From Leptospira interrogans serovar Manilae (GTDB lineage Bacteria; Spirochaetota; Leptospiria; Leptospirales; Leptospiraceae): 64,000 nt of DNA. Shown piece by piece: positions 28,854 to 38,859 of this stretch (positions are counted from its first letter, which is position 1; each line of letters begins with the position of its first letter). Under the pieces are notes generated by a model. The model saw nothing but the letters and a program-made list of their open reading frames with translations. It was not told where the DNA came from and ran no database searches. The position numbers and the translations under genes are program-made. Location of the stretch: the NCBI GenBank assembly GCA_945887855.1, contig CAMCZP010000006.1:16182-80181 (forward strand). The letters run 5' to 3'.

Positions 28854-28952
28854 TGACGTTCCTGCAAAAAGTTAGTTTTTGCAAATTTATTCGCAACAAT
28901 CCTAGGCTTTTTTCCGCCTACCGGCGGAAAAAGATAGTAATTGCAGTTGCGT
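28852..28952 (+). repeat. Structured dispersed repeat, copy 2
   Basis: Same 101-base element as at 11592-11692 with a single substitution (T at 28873). The substitution lies in the loop of the first hairpin, so both hairpins are intact. As in copy 1 it begins within the stop codon of an isolated plus-strand gene and lies between convergent genes. The 3' flank differs from copy 1 right after CGT, which marks the element boundary. Confidence 0.85.
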
Positions 28953-28996
28953 ACTTTGTATCTTACTATTAATACAACCTACCTGGATAGGTACTT

Positions 28997-31900
28997 TCAT
29001 TTTACACTAAAAATATAATTTAAAACATAAAATCTATTATCATATGCTTCTGTTTCATTGAAATTATCTCCAAACTGAAATCCTGGTTTATCTAATTTTT
29101 TACCAAACCTTATAGCCTTGGCAAAATCTTTCAATAGAATTCCAGTTGAATAGAAGAGAGACGTTTTATCCTTAGCTTTTGTATGAAGCATATCCGACTT
29201 CAATAAGTTTTCCACATCCATAAATAAATTAGTCGCTGATGCATTCGTCTGCATTTCATCTTGCATATACCCTAAAAACCCACCCGGGCGAGTTAGAGAT
29301 TCTAGTAGTACTACAAAGTTTCTCCCATCAGGAGCTACTATTTTAATGATTTTTGGCATATCCTCTGTTAGAATAGTTGTAAGTAAATAACTTTGGGTTC
29401 CATCTTCTTTTGTAAATACAGCAGCTAAAATTTCAACCAAACTTGCTGCTTCCGCTTGCGTTGGCTTTGAATCTATCAAGATATCAAATAGTCCATCTAT
29501 GTTCCTGACTAATGTATACTTGGATGTAGTAGAAAAATAATCCCTCAAAAATTGTACTACTGAATCTACTTTTGACCATGTTGGGTCAGAGGGAGTTTGG
29601 GATGTTCGTCCTCTGACATAGGTTTTTAAGTCTTCTGTTATGGTTTGCATTGTGGTCTGTAAATTAAACTGCACAGATGTGGGATTCTCAGAGGAAATTT
29701 TCACTTCTCCTAAAATTTTGATCAAGCCTGCCACTACCTTATCTCTACCTGCTTTACGTTCTGCCTTAGAGAGCTCATTTAACATGGATGCAGTACTGGA
29801 GATCAACTTTGTTTGTGATACTAAACTTAAGACTCCATCTTGTGCCCCACGTAAGTTATTGAATCGTGAAGTATAGGGTTCCACCAAAAGAGAAAGAAGA
29901 GATCTAAGGGAATTGTCCGGCCAGTAATTGGATCTGTTTTTTTGACGCACATCCGAGGCAGACGAATTTTCTGATGGAGTACTTTCTGATGTACAAAGAA
30001 ATTTCCTTGATGTATCACTTAAATCAGATGCAATTCTGAGAGTTAAAATGGGATTTGTGATAGACTGATCACAAGAATTACTAACTCCACCTATATAAAC
30101 TTTGGCTACTGTTGAGCTAGAAAGATATGGTCGAACTAAAACTCTAGCAATATCTGTTAAAATTTTAAAAGAGTTTTTCTCTGATCCAACTGTAGTGTCC
30201 ACACTATCTTTTAATGCCTTTGCTAAAGATGCGACCATTGGTAAGAGTTTATTTCTCTTTTTCCAGATAGAATTGGATGAAGTATCACTAGTATTTATAT
30301 CTGATGGTCTAATTACTTTTATAGTAGTTTTTAGAGAATCAGTTGTTGTAGTACCTAAAGTTCCATTAACATCCGTTAAAAATCCTAACCTTTCAAATAT
30401 AGCAAAATTTTGTGATATTACAGGAGGAATGGCACCATAAAAACCATCTGGAGCAGCATTGCTAGTAAATAATAATGGCCATAGTATTGGCATCATACTA
30501 GAAGAGAATTGGTAAGCAGTAGCTCCTGTCTCACCTCCACCAAAGGATTGAGCCAAAAGAACTGAATCGCCCGGAAGAGAGGAAAAAGTAGCGAAATCTC
30601 CTCCTATACTATTTGTTTTAATAAAGGAACCAAGCTTATTCCATTTTCCATTATTTTCAGTTCCACAACTTGTACTGGTACAAAAAGGCTTTGCTGACAT
30701 AAGACCACTTAACCCATTGGCAACTACTGTAATAAATGTCCCATCTTTTGCTCCCCCAGAGAGGATAGCATTGACTGGTATTACAAGTACGAATCTCTTC
30801 TCATGAACTAACCACATAAAATTTTTATAGATTGCTTCTTCATCAGTATTTACTGCTCTATCAGAAATCGGAATCTCTGTAATAGTATATGCTGTACCAT
30901 TCCCTGTAGAAATTTCAGTCCCATCTAAACCTGCATAAGAAAATCCAGCTCCTGCATTTGTACAACCAGAGCATTTTACCTTAGTTCTAAATTTACTTGT
31001 CTGCCAAGATGATTTGTAAAGATTAGCATACTGGCTAGTTTTATTTCTATTGTAATACGGCCCATACCCTTCAAAGATTACACGGCTGAGCATACCCATC
31101 ACCCAAGGGATTGTTTTAGTATAAATGGGATCTTCACAAGGAGATGCATATTGGCTGTTAGCATTTATATCGCCCATACTCTCACCCTGCAATAGACAGA
31201 GAGCAGGTGTATTTATGCTTATAGGAAAATTCTTTCCATCACGTAGTACGTCACCAGTAGTACCTCCTACTGCTCCAGCAGCTGTTTTACTACTATTTAG
31301 AAATGCTACCATTCCAATAGTTCCACCTACTAACCTTGACTTTAAAGCTGATGTACTATCCCCTAACGTAATAGCTCCATTCAATAAACCCCGATTTCTT
31401 TGAGAACTTGTTCCAGAAGATTCGCCTATCATGCCCACGACTTTTGGATTTGCAGAATTGGAATCATCCCACTCATATCCAAAGATATCTGTTAGAGCCA
31501 GAATAAACATCAAAGATTCAAGTGCAGTGATTTGATCTCCATTAGGCTTAGATAGATCTGTCTCGTATCTATTTCTACCCAGATAGTCTATACCAATTAG
31601 CTTCAACATTGTATCATCAAAAAGTTCAAAGTCACTAGTTTCATATGTGGAGAGAGTGGTCAACAAACGATCCAATACAGTGACTGACGGATCTTTGACA
31701 AGATTTGTATCATTGATCAATAACTTTCTGATCAATGGGTAGAGATCTGTGATTAAAGTAGAAAGTTCATTTGTATAACCAGTACTCGTATAATCTGCTT
31801 TGCTTGAATATATACTACCCCCAACAGTATTGAATTGTTCCAAATTCAGTAAAAGTTCTTTGATAACTGTGTTTGCACTGGTAAAATTGGAAAAACCAGA

Positions 31901-32614
31901 ACGCTTATTCATCATGTCTCCAACTGAACCAATGATCTGCACTAACTGGTTTTTTAGAGTTTTATCTCCAATAATACTCTCATCAGTGAGTCCCTGCATG
32001 ATTTGTTTCAATCCGGACTTTGTATTTTCATTTTTGTATGTTGCCTTGTACATCACATCTTCAAAAGATTTTAGTAAATCTATGGACTCTTTTTTTTGTA
32101 GTTCAAGAGCCATATCCATAATTGCATTTGATACTTCAGTTTTTGAACGGGTAGAATAGATTTCCTTCAATGTTGCATTTGAGATTGGTGATACAGTAGA
32201 AATTACATTTGCAGGGCTTCTTCGTACTTTTTCCATAAATCCCATTGCAGATGCATAAGAAGATTCATCATAAGTACGTACTCTCTTTAATAACTTCGCT
32301 AAATTTAAAGATGACTCCCTAAGCCCAGATGAATCATTTAAGAGTAGATTTGCTGTAGTGTTTAAGCTATCTGCAATGGAGTCTCTTGAGATAGGAGTCA
32401 TCCCCTCATTCAGTTTCCGATTAAAGGTAGTTGGATTTAATTTATAAAAAGAACTCTTAACAGATGGATAAGGATTTAAAAGAGTAAATAATTCGAGGGA
32501 CTGTGGTTCCAATTCTGAAAGTAAGGACTTAGGGTCTTTAGATTTATTCGAGCAAGTCATTAGTATAAAGCTATTTAACAGAATAATTATAAAAAATAAT
32601 ACTATTCTTTTCAT
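28997..32614 (-). CDS. Large putative lipoprotein of unknown function
   Basis: A 1205-residue protein with a lipoprotein signal (hydrophobic residues 4-19, lipobox ending MTC, Cys at 21). The remainder is Ser/Thr/Leu-rich with scattered cysteine pairs (CSGC) and no domain I recognise. Long helical stretches near both ends suggest an alpha-helical protein. It is probably anchored in the inner or outer membrane. It lies in the same direction as, and just downstream of, another large lipoprotein gene, and the two may be functionally linked. Confidence 0.7.
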   Translation of the reverse strand: MKRIVLFFIIILLNSFILMTCSNKSKDPKSLLSELEPQSLELFTLLNPYPSVKSSFYKLNPTTFNRKLNEGMTPISRDSIADSLNTTANLLLNDSSGLRESSLNLAKLLKRVRTYDESSYASAMGFMEKVRRSPANVISTVSPISNATLKEIYSTRSKTEVSNAIMDMALELQKKESIDLLKSFEDVMYKATYKNENTKSGLKQIMQGLTDESIIGDKTLKNQLVQIIGSVGDMMNKRSGFSNFTSANTVIKELLLNLEQFNTVGGSIYSSKADYTSTGYTNELSTLITDLYPLIRKLLINDTNLVKDPSVTVLDRLLTTLSTYETSDFELFDDTMLKLIGIDYLGRNRYETDLSKPNGDQITALESLMFILALTDIFGYEWDDSNSANPKVVGMIGESSGTSSQRNRGLLNGAITLGDSTSALKSRLVGGTIGMVAFLNSSKTAAGAVGGTTGDVLRDGKNFPISINTPALCLLQGESMGDINANSQYASPCEDPIYTKTIPWVMGMLSRVIFEGYGPYYNRNKTSQYANLYKSSWQTSKFRTKVKCSGCTNAGAGFSYAGLDGTEISTGNGTAYTITEIPISDRAVNTDEEAIYKNFMWLVHEKRFVLVIPVNAILSGGAKDGTFITVVANGLSGLMSAKPFCTSTSCGTENNGKWNKLGSFIKTNSIGGDFATFSSLPGDSVLLAQSFGGGETGATAYQFSSSMMPILWPLLFTSNAAPDGFYGAIPPVISQNFAIFERLGFLTDVNGTLGTTTTDSLKTTIKVIRPSDINTSDTSSNSIWKKRNKLLPMVASLAKALKDSVDTTVGSEKNSFKILTDIARVLVRPYLSSSTVAKVYIGGVSNSCDQSITNPILTLRIASDLSDTSRKFLCTSESTPSENSSASDVRQKNRSNYWPDNSLRSLLSLLVEPYTSRFNNLRGAQDGVLSLVSQTKLISSTASMLNELSKAERKAGRDKVVAGLIKILGEVKISSENPTSVQFNLQTTMQTITEDLKTYVRGRTSQTPSDPTWSKVDSVVQFLRDYFSTTSKYTLVRNIDGLFDILIDSKPTQAEAASLVEILAAVFTKEDGTQSYLLTTILTEDMPKIIKIVAPDGRNFVVLLESLTRPGGFLGYMQDEMQTNASATNLFMDVENLLKSDMLHTKAKDKTSLFYSTGILLKDFAKAIRFGKKLDKPGFQFGDNFNETEAYDNRFYVLNYIFSVK

Positions 32615-32777
32615 TTAGAACCTCAAGCAAATGTAAAGTATCGTTAGAAATGGTATCTAACATTGGTGAAAAATCAAGAATTTTCTAAGCAAAATTAAAA
32701 ATTTTTAGGAAAAAGAAATTGTAAAAATAAAAAAAGGTTATACAAATATAATTATAGAAAAGTGAAATTTTTTATCT

Positions 32778-32821
32778 GGAAAGATATTTCTTTTGTTATG
32801 TTTGAAAAAAAATATCTTTCC
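32778..32821 (-). terminator. Stem-loop between two large lipoprotein genes
   Basis: A perfect 12-bp inverted repeat (GGAAAGATATTT at 32778-32789 and AAATATCTTTCC at 32810-32821) with a 20-nt loop. It lies 22 bases past the stop of the upstream lipoprotein gene on the minus strand. No T-tract follows on either strand, so it may be a processing or stability hairpin more than an intrinsic terminator. Confidence 0.4.
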
Positions 32822-32842
32822 CCTATTATAGCTTTTCTATAT

Positions 32843-35800
32843 TTATTTGGGTAGAATAGTTTCTAAACTACAATCTCCTGTGAATAGCTCAATCTGATTT
32901 GTATCTAAATTCTTATACTGGTCTAACTTAGCTCTAATGAAAAGGTATGGATCCAAAACATTTTTACTGATTGGCAATACTTCTAATTCATCCAACTGAA
33001 GCCCACATACATTCATGTGAGGAATTGGTATCTCTCCTAAGATACTATTTACAAGTGGTAGCACAAGAGAATATACCAAAGGTTTCATAGTAGCTTCTAT
33101 TCGAACTGGATTGAGTCCAAGTGGATTGTTTTCTTTTCCAAGTAACACTTCTAATGAATAGGAAAGCCCAGCCGCTAAAGCATCTGTGTCATTGGTAACT
33201 TTGGGAACAATGACCTGAAGATATTGGTTGGATGTAAATTTTTGAGTAGTTCCATTTGAAAGTTTGATACTGATGTGTTTGACATCTTTTTTCACTATAT
33301 CAAACTTCACTAACATACTCAGATTTATTTTTAATTTTCCCATTAGGTAATCCCTTACACCATCAGGGTTACCATTTGAACCTACACTTGCCCCTCTTAA
33401 ATGAACAATTAAATCAGGAAACATGATCTTTAACTGAGGCTTTTGTAAATCAGCTCCGTTCCTATCTAAATAGGGGTATGCCAGAGGAAATATTTGTGGA
33501 TCTAAAACTGCATAGACAACATCCTTTTCATTGATAAGAATTTTAGATCCAGTGGTGGCATCCAAAGAATACCAAGTTGGTTTTCCTGCATCAAATACAG
33601 TGGTGATTGCTCCTCCATTCAAGAGAGACTCTGCAAATTGGAGTAGCTCTATGCTTTTTCCCATTTGGCTGACAAGTTGCTTAGTTAAATTGAGGATTTC
33701 AGTGTTTACCTTTAAATTAAATGCACCCGCCTTCCATAGATTATACAGAGCTTGGTTTGCAGCATCCCCATGCAAAGAGATCAAAGTTCCTTTATATATT
33801 TTATTAGCATCTTTGATCTGTATAGGGAGCTCAGCTGGTTTGCCAGTGAAATCTGTTCTTCTCAAGGATATAAATGAATTTGCTCCCTGTACTGCTGGAG
33901 GTATAGGATGACCCACTTTACGAGTGCAAATTTTAGTTTTTGGATCAATGGTTCCCACACAAGCTGTAATAGACGCACCCATATCTGTTTCCAATGCGTT
34001 GTATGCCCCGTCTCTATTTGGAGTTGCTGCTTGGGGAATTGCTTTGATAGAGAGTGCCATTGATGCAATTGGCTCGGGGAGGTAATCAGGTAAATTTAGC
34101 TCAAATCCCGTTTTGATTCTTGCTAAAAGTGTATTTAGTAGGTCGGGAGTGACTCTTTCCGCAACATCACCAACCGTACTTTTTACAACCCCGGGTGTTA
34201 CTGCATCCGGATCCATGTCTACCATTTGCTCCTGGATGGCTTGTTTTACAATCACACGCAATACAGGAAAAACCAATCCATCTAAAAACTTTGCAAAACC
34301 TGTGGAACTTAAAGTGTATGAGTCTGGATTTTTGTTAATAGGTTGGACAGCAAGCCTCTCCGCCCATTCTTTAACTTCCAAGTTTCCTGCAACTTTTGGA
34401 TCTTTAACTTTGACGAGGATATTTCCATCCTTATCCACCGAGGCTGTTGTTTTGATACTAGCATTTCGATATTCAGAATTTAATGGGTACAGAGGATCTG
34501 GTCTATCTGCTAAACCAGTTTGGAATACCATTTTTTGACCATTTAATTCAAAGGGAGTGTTGAATTGGAACTTTCCCTTTCCTAAGAAGTCAGGTGCTGG
34601 CAAATTTTGGATAAAACCAAGCAAACCCATTCCTGTTTGGGATGCCCCAGTCATTTCAATGACCATTGCCATTCCACCCACAGCCTTGCGAGATGCCAAG
34701 TTGATGTTTAAACTATCTTTTTCAGCAGAAAGACCAAGCTTTAAATTGTCTGCGGGAGCTGCTGGTTTATCATTTGGAGTGTTTATGCGCATCCCTGTGA
34801 TGTACACATCAAGTTTGGATGTGTAGTCCAGCTTTAATACTTCTGTATCATCACCCAATAGCCCCGCAGAATCATATGCAATACACTTTGTTATATATCC
34901 AAAAATAGGAGCCCCAAACCATCCTCCCTGACATTGCTCTTGGTAATTTGTAATTTCAAATAAATCTGCTAATATTACCCTAACAGATCTCATTGTCAAT
35001 ATAGTACTCCCTGATGCAGAGATATCACAAAAGGGACCCACCCGTTTTAAATAGTCTATTTTCACATTGGCTGAGGGTGTATTACCATTCATATTCATAT
35101 CACGGCAGGTATGACCTTTTGGATCTAGTATGGCTTTTGAAAGATCTCTTGTGGTTTTCTCATTCATAATCCCATTTAAGCTCATTTGCTTTAGGGTGAA
35201 TGCTTCGGTTCCATATCTTTGGAGAAGTATTCCCATTGTATCAAAAGTAACTTGATCGATGGTTGCTTTCATTGACTTTGATACTATGGATGTGGGATCT
35301 GGAACATTTGTGTTTGGATTTTTGGCTGTATTACCATAATAATAGGAAACCGTCCGTATTAAATTACAAGGTTTGGTTCCGTCATTGGGCTGGTCTAGGT
35401 TGATACAGTAGTAATAGATATTAGCTCCCTCCTGTACCTTATAGATGGTATCGGAGGCAGCACTTGGCTCAAGCTTTGTAACATATTCCCCTTTTACTAA
35501 TTCCGCTTCTATAGAAGTAGAATATCCCAACCTAAACAATCTTACGGATTTTACCGTTCCCGGTGGTGCATTTTTTACAAAGGAACTTGCAAGTGTAACA
35601 GTTGGATGGAGAGATTTTTCTAGTACAACCCCTCCAGTTGTTTTTGTTTGGAAAGGAATGATTCCATTGATTTTATGAGTCATGGCATAGGATGACCCTG
35701 TTTTGAATTGCACATTGAATCCAGTCCAAGGGGTATCATCTTCTAGGGTAGCACCCGAAATACTTAGAGTGTAGATAGAATCTTCTTCTAATTCCAGAAG

Positions 35801-36364
35801 GGGATCGATTACCAACTTCTTACTATTTATCCAATAAGATTCCAATTGAACCTTCTTCCCATCAGAACCAAGCAATTGGAGATTGGCTTCTACAGACTCC
35901 CTATCCATATTATCTGCAAAAAATATAACAAAATTTTCGAAAATATCCTGAGTTTTAACCAAGGAGATGGAACTAGCATTGCTACCGGGGGGAAATGTTG
36001 AGATACTAAATCTTGCGTCAGTACTTTTGTTAGAATAGTTTTGAGGCACATTGTTAGTTGTTGCTGTGGTTGTACCTGATGACGATGTTGAATTGGATGA
36101 AGTGGATGAAGTAGTTGAGGAGGAAGAGGAACTTGTTCCAGATGGTCTCAGGGTGATAACACCATCTACCGGTACAACTATGGGTGCAGCCGTTTCAGAT
36201 ACTGTTAATTTTTCATCAGGAATTGGCTTTTGAGATTCTGAGGGAGAACCCAAAAGAGCTATGGGGACTAGATCCATGACCTTTGTCGGGCTTTCCTGTG
36301 GGGTACAATTGGAAATAACGAACGATAAAATTATAAAATAGAGGGGATTTTTTAATGATAACAT
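32843..36364 (-). CDS. Large lipoprotein with SbsA-type Ig-like domain
   Basis: The preferred start is the ATG at 36364 (protein MLSLKNPLYF...), which places a lipoprotein signal at the N-terminus (lipobox ISNC). An upstream in-frame start at 36442 would add 26 residues that spoil the signal. GCGAG lies 7-9 bases upstream of 36364. After the signal come a Ser/Thr-rich linker, then a bacterial Ig-like domain of the SbsA type (IFFADNMDRESVEAN...YTLSISG). The remaining 900 or so residues are unrecognised, with many aspartates and short beta-type segments. It is probably a surface or periplasmic lipoprotein. Function unknown. Confidence 0.72.
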   Translation of the reverse strand: MLSLKNPLYFIILSFVISNCTPQESPTKVMDLVPIALLGSPSESQKPIPDEKLTVSETAAPIVVPVDGVITLRPSGTSSSSSSTTSSTSSNSTSSSGTTTATTNNVPQNYSNKSTDARFSISTFPPGSNASSISLVKTQDIFENFVIFFADNMDRESVEANLQLLGSDGKKVQLESYWINSKKLVIDPLLELEEDSIYTLSISGATLEDDTPWTGFNVQFKTGSSYAMTHKINGIIPFQTKTTGGVVLEKSLHPTVTLASSFVKNAPPGTVKSVRLFRLGYSTSIEAELVKGEYVTKLEPSAASDTIYKVQEGANIYYYCINLDQPNDGTKPCNLIRTVSYYYGNTAKNPNTNVPDPTSIVSKSMKATIDQVTFDTMGILLQRYGTEAFTLKQMSLNGIMNEKTTRDLSKAILDPKGHTCRDMNMNGNTPSANVKIDYLKRVGPFCDISASGSTILTMRSVRVILADLFEITNYQEQCQGGWFGAPIFGYITKCIAYDSAGLLGDDTEVLKLDYTSKLDVYITGMRINTPNDKPAAPADNLKLGLSAEKDSLNINLASRKAVGGMAMVIEMTGASQTGMGLLGFIQNLPAPDFLGKGKFQFNTPFELNGQKMVFQTGLADRPDPLYPLNSEYRNASIKTTASVDKDGNILVKVKDPKVAGNLEVKEWAERLAVQPINKNPDSYTLSSTGFAKFLDGLVFPVLRVIVKQAIQEQMVDMDPDAVTPGVVKSTVGDVAERVTPDLLNTLLARIKTGFELNLPDYLPEPIASMALSIKAIPQAATPNRDGAYNALETDMGASITACVGTIDPKTKICTRKVGHPIPPAVQGANSFISLRRTDFTGKPAELPIQIKDANKIYKGTLISLHGDAANQALYNLWKAGAFNLKVNTEILNLTKQLVSQMGKSIELLQFAESLLNGGAITTVFDAGKPTWYSLDATTGSKILINEKDVVYAVLDPQIFPLAYPYLDRNGADLQKPQLKIMFPDLIVHLRGASVGSNGNPDGVRDYLMGKLKINLSMLVKFDIVKKDVKHISIKLSNGTTQKFTSNQYLQVIVPKVTNDTDALAAGLSYSLEVLLGKENNPLGLNPVRIEATMKPLVYSLVLPLVNSILGEIPIPHMNVCGLQLDELEVLPISKNVLDPYLFIRAKLDQYKNLDTNQIELFTGDCSLETILPK

Positions 36365-36708
36365 ACTATATCTCGCTTTTGGACTACCAAAATCCAGATT
36401 TGAAAGGATTTTAATGATCCGATAATTTTTCAATTTTCTCAATTTTTTAGGTTTGGTAAGTCAAGAGTCAAGAAAAAAATGATATTATAATTAAAATTAA
36501 TATATTTCACCTCAATCACCTTCCATTTTACTTTTAAATTATAAATGTAGAACCATGTTCAATTTTAGAATTCTCTGTCTCTATATGCTCAAACATAGAT
36601 TGCTCCCTTTTTTATTTTTCGGTTCCTCTAATTTTAATTGATTCCAATCACTTACTCTATACAGATACGATTAATCTACTTATTTAACTGAAAAAGTGAG
36701 TTTCCTTT
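36365..36708. other. Divergent intergenic region between two lipoprotein genes
   Basis: 344 AT-rich bases, counting from the preferred lipoprotein start at 36364. No RNA gene, repeat or convincing sigma-70 pair was found. It must hold promoters for both flanking genes. GTGAG about 8 bases before the ATG at 36709 is a probable ribosome binding site. Confidence 0.5.
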
Positions 36709-38319
36709 ATGAATCGTATGTCTAAAATTATTTTTAAAATTAGTTATTATTTCTTTTTTGCCACTTTATTTACTCTATGCAAAGAAGTTAAAATGGTTCC
36801 CATGGAAACACCCGTGGGTCAGGGCATTCTTTTTTCTGGAAAAATTCTATCTCCTCCTAAGGTATTTGAAAAGCCATCGTATCGGTTACAAATTCGATTT
36901 TATAACTGTCCAAAAAGTTTTGGAAAGATGAATCCTGATACAGGAACCTTTCCTTATTTAGAAAATGATTGTAGGAAGAATTTCCTGGAAACTACGATTA
37001 ACTCTATAGGTAGTGATTATTCAAAAGAAATCCCACCTCCGATAACATGGACCCATGCTTATGTAAGACTTTTAGAGACCGACTCCATTGAGGGACTCTA
37101 TTCGCCAGGAGAGAATCCTTTTTGGTTTAAAAATACCTTCCAACCCACCCCATCTTTAGCACATAGTTTTGATTTTGAAAGCACTGAAAATCCAATCCCT
37201 GATTCTGAACAATATGGATTAGCAGAAAAAGTAGCGCCCCTCATCGTCTTAAAAAAAAACAAACGCTTTCTACCCACCAATCTAGAAAAATTTTATTTGA
37301 AATTTTCGAAAAAGACCTATATGGGCAAAAGTCTTGATTCAAAATTATATGAACTCAATGACCCTAAAAGAGATGAATATTTTAAGTTTGATGAATCTCT
37401 TTATGGGGGAAATACCCATTTGTACTTCCATGTAAGACCCGCTGACACTTTCGTATCCGGCACTTCCGCTAATTCCCTTCCCGGTTGGAGAGACAATAGA
37501 AACTATAGGTATTCAAAAGCCAAAGCTGACATTGTAATCTCTTTTTACCTATGGTACGACTACAATGAAGGACCTTCAGGTATGGGGAATAAACACGAAG
37601 GTGATTTTGAATCGTTTGCAATACTATGTGATGCAAAAGGTACCCCAAAACGATTTATGGCAACCGGACATAACCATGTCATGCTAGACACCGAATGGAA
37701 AAACATCAACTCCATCGACAATCATCCAATCATCTACATTGCTCATGGAAATAAGGGTGTGGATGGAGGAAATCCAACTTCTGCTTATGGTGGATATGAA
37801 ACAAGCCTCGAGGCCGGAAACTTTTTATTCAATGCTCTAGCGAATCCTAAGGATATTTTTCCAGATATTGAAACCGCACAAATAATTGTGCCAAAATCAT
37901 TGAACAGAGAGAAGTTAAAAAATATTCGAATTGGACCTGGTGAATGGATTGATCCTAAAAAAACAAAATATGTAGACATAAGTAAATCTGTATCACGTGA
38001 GATATCAAAGTTAGTAAAATGGGAAGAACCCGAATGGATAGGAAAACCTGCAGTCAATGATCCAGACAAAAATCATAATGTACCAGAAGAATCAGCATAC
38101 TTCCAAAATTTTTCTGGAAGATTGGGTATGCATCCCAAAAGTACTATCAATTTTTTAAAGTTCATCCAATACGGAAAATCTCCAGTAAATCCGCCCTTTA
38201 AGATGAATGAAGAACAACACTTTACATTGGAAAAACCCAGCAGAGATCGATGTGAAAAAGCTCGAATTGGAGACTACTGTCCAAAATTTTATGGAGACAA
38301 TAAAACACCTCAGTTTTAA
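36709..38319 (+). CDS. Putative lipoprotein with Vps62-like domain
   Basis: A 536-residue protein with a signal segment ending in LFTLC (probable lipobox). The central region contains FYLWYDYNEG, NKHEGDFESF and IIYIAHGNKG. The HEGD-Phe/Trp-E motif followed by a strand with a His is typical of the Vps62-like family. The family's biochemical activity is not established. Divergent from the large lipoprotein gene upstream, with a 344-base shared promoter region if the shorter start there is correct. Similarity call is from motif memory, not a search. Confidence 0.55.
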   Translation: MNRMSKIIFKISYYFFFATLFTLCKEVKMVPMETPVGQGILFSGKILSPPKVFEKPSYRLQIRFYNCPKSFGKMNPDTGTFPYLENDCRKNFLETTINSIGSDYSKEIPPPITWTHAYVRLLETDSIEGLYSPGENPFWFKNTFQPTPSLAHSFDFESTENPIPDSEQYGLAEKVAPLIVLKKNKRFLPTNLEKFYLKFSKKTYMGKSLDSKLYELNDPKRDEYFKFDESLYGGNTHLYFHVRPADTFVSGTSANSLPGWRDNRNYRYSKAKADIVISFYLWYDYNEGPSGMGNKHEGDFESFAILCDAKGTPKRFMATGHNHVMLDTEWKNINSIDNHPIIYIAHGNKGVDGGNPTSAYGGYETSLEAGNFLFNALANPKDIFPDIETAQIIVPKSLNREKLKNIRIGPGEWIDPKKTKYVDISKSVSREISKLVKWEEPEWIGKPAVNDPDKNHNVPEESAYFQNFSGRLGMHPKSTINFLKFIQYGKSPVNPPFKMNEEQHFTLEKPSRDRCEKARIGDYCPKFYGDNKTPQF

Positions 38320-38328
38320 AAAGAATCT

Positions 38329-38850
38329 ATGGAAAATACAGAAAAAGCTATCTTAGGTGGTGGTTGTTTTTGGTGCTTAGAAGCAGTCTACCAATTGGTT
38401 GAAGGTGTCACCGAAATAAAATCTGGGTATACAGGAGGGTTAAATCCCAATCCTACGTATGAAGAAGTTTGTAGTGGTATGACAGGACACGCAGAAGTTG
38501 TGGAAGTCACTTATGAGATCTCTAAGCTAAGTTATAAAGATATACTAAATATTTTTTTTGAGATACATGATCCCACAACCCTAAATAGACAGGGAAATGA
38601 CACAGGTAGTCAGTATCGATCTGTCATATACTATCTTGATGAATCACAAAAAGCTATAGCAGAAGAAATGATAGCCTCCATAGCTCATAAATGGAAAGAC
38701 CCAATCGTTACTGAGATTACGAAACTAAATGATTTTTTTGAAGCGGAAGCTTATCACCAAGATTATTATAGAAGAAACCCTGGTAGTTCGTATTGTTTTT
38801 TTGTTGTCAGACCAAAAGTAGAAAAATTTTTAAAAAAGAAAACAAAGTAG
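38329..38850 (+). CDS. msrA: Peptide methionine sulfoxide reductase A
   Basis: MsrA of 173 residues, which reduces the S-epimer of methionine sulfoxide. The active-site motif GGCFWCLE (catalytic Cys13) is intact, as are GYTGG, the SGMTGHAEVVEV segment and HDPTTLNRQGNDTGSQYRS. A late SSYCFFV cysteine may resolve the sulfenic acid. Nine bases after the preceding lipoprotein gene, so possibly co-transcribed. Confidence 0.95.
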   Translation: MENTEKAILGGGCFWCLEAVYQLVEGVTEIKSGYTGGLNPNPTYEEVCSGMTGHAEVVEVTYEISKLSYKDILNIFFEIHDPTTLNRQGNDTGSQYRSVIYYLDESQKAIAEEMIASIAHKWKDPIVTEITKLNDFFEAEAYHQDYYRRNPGSSYCFFVVRPKVEKFLKKKTK

Positions 38851-38859
38851 TAAATTAGA

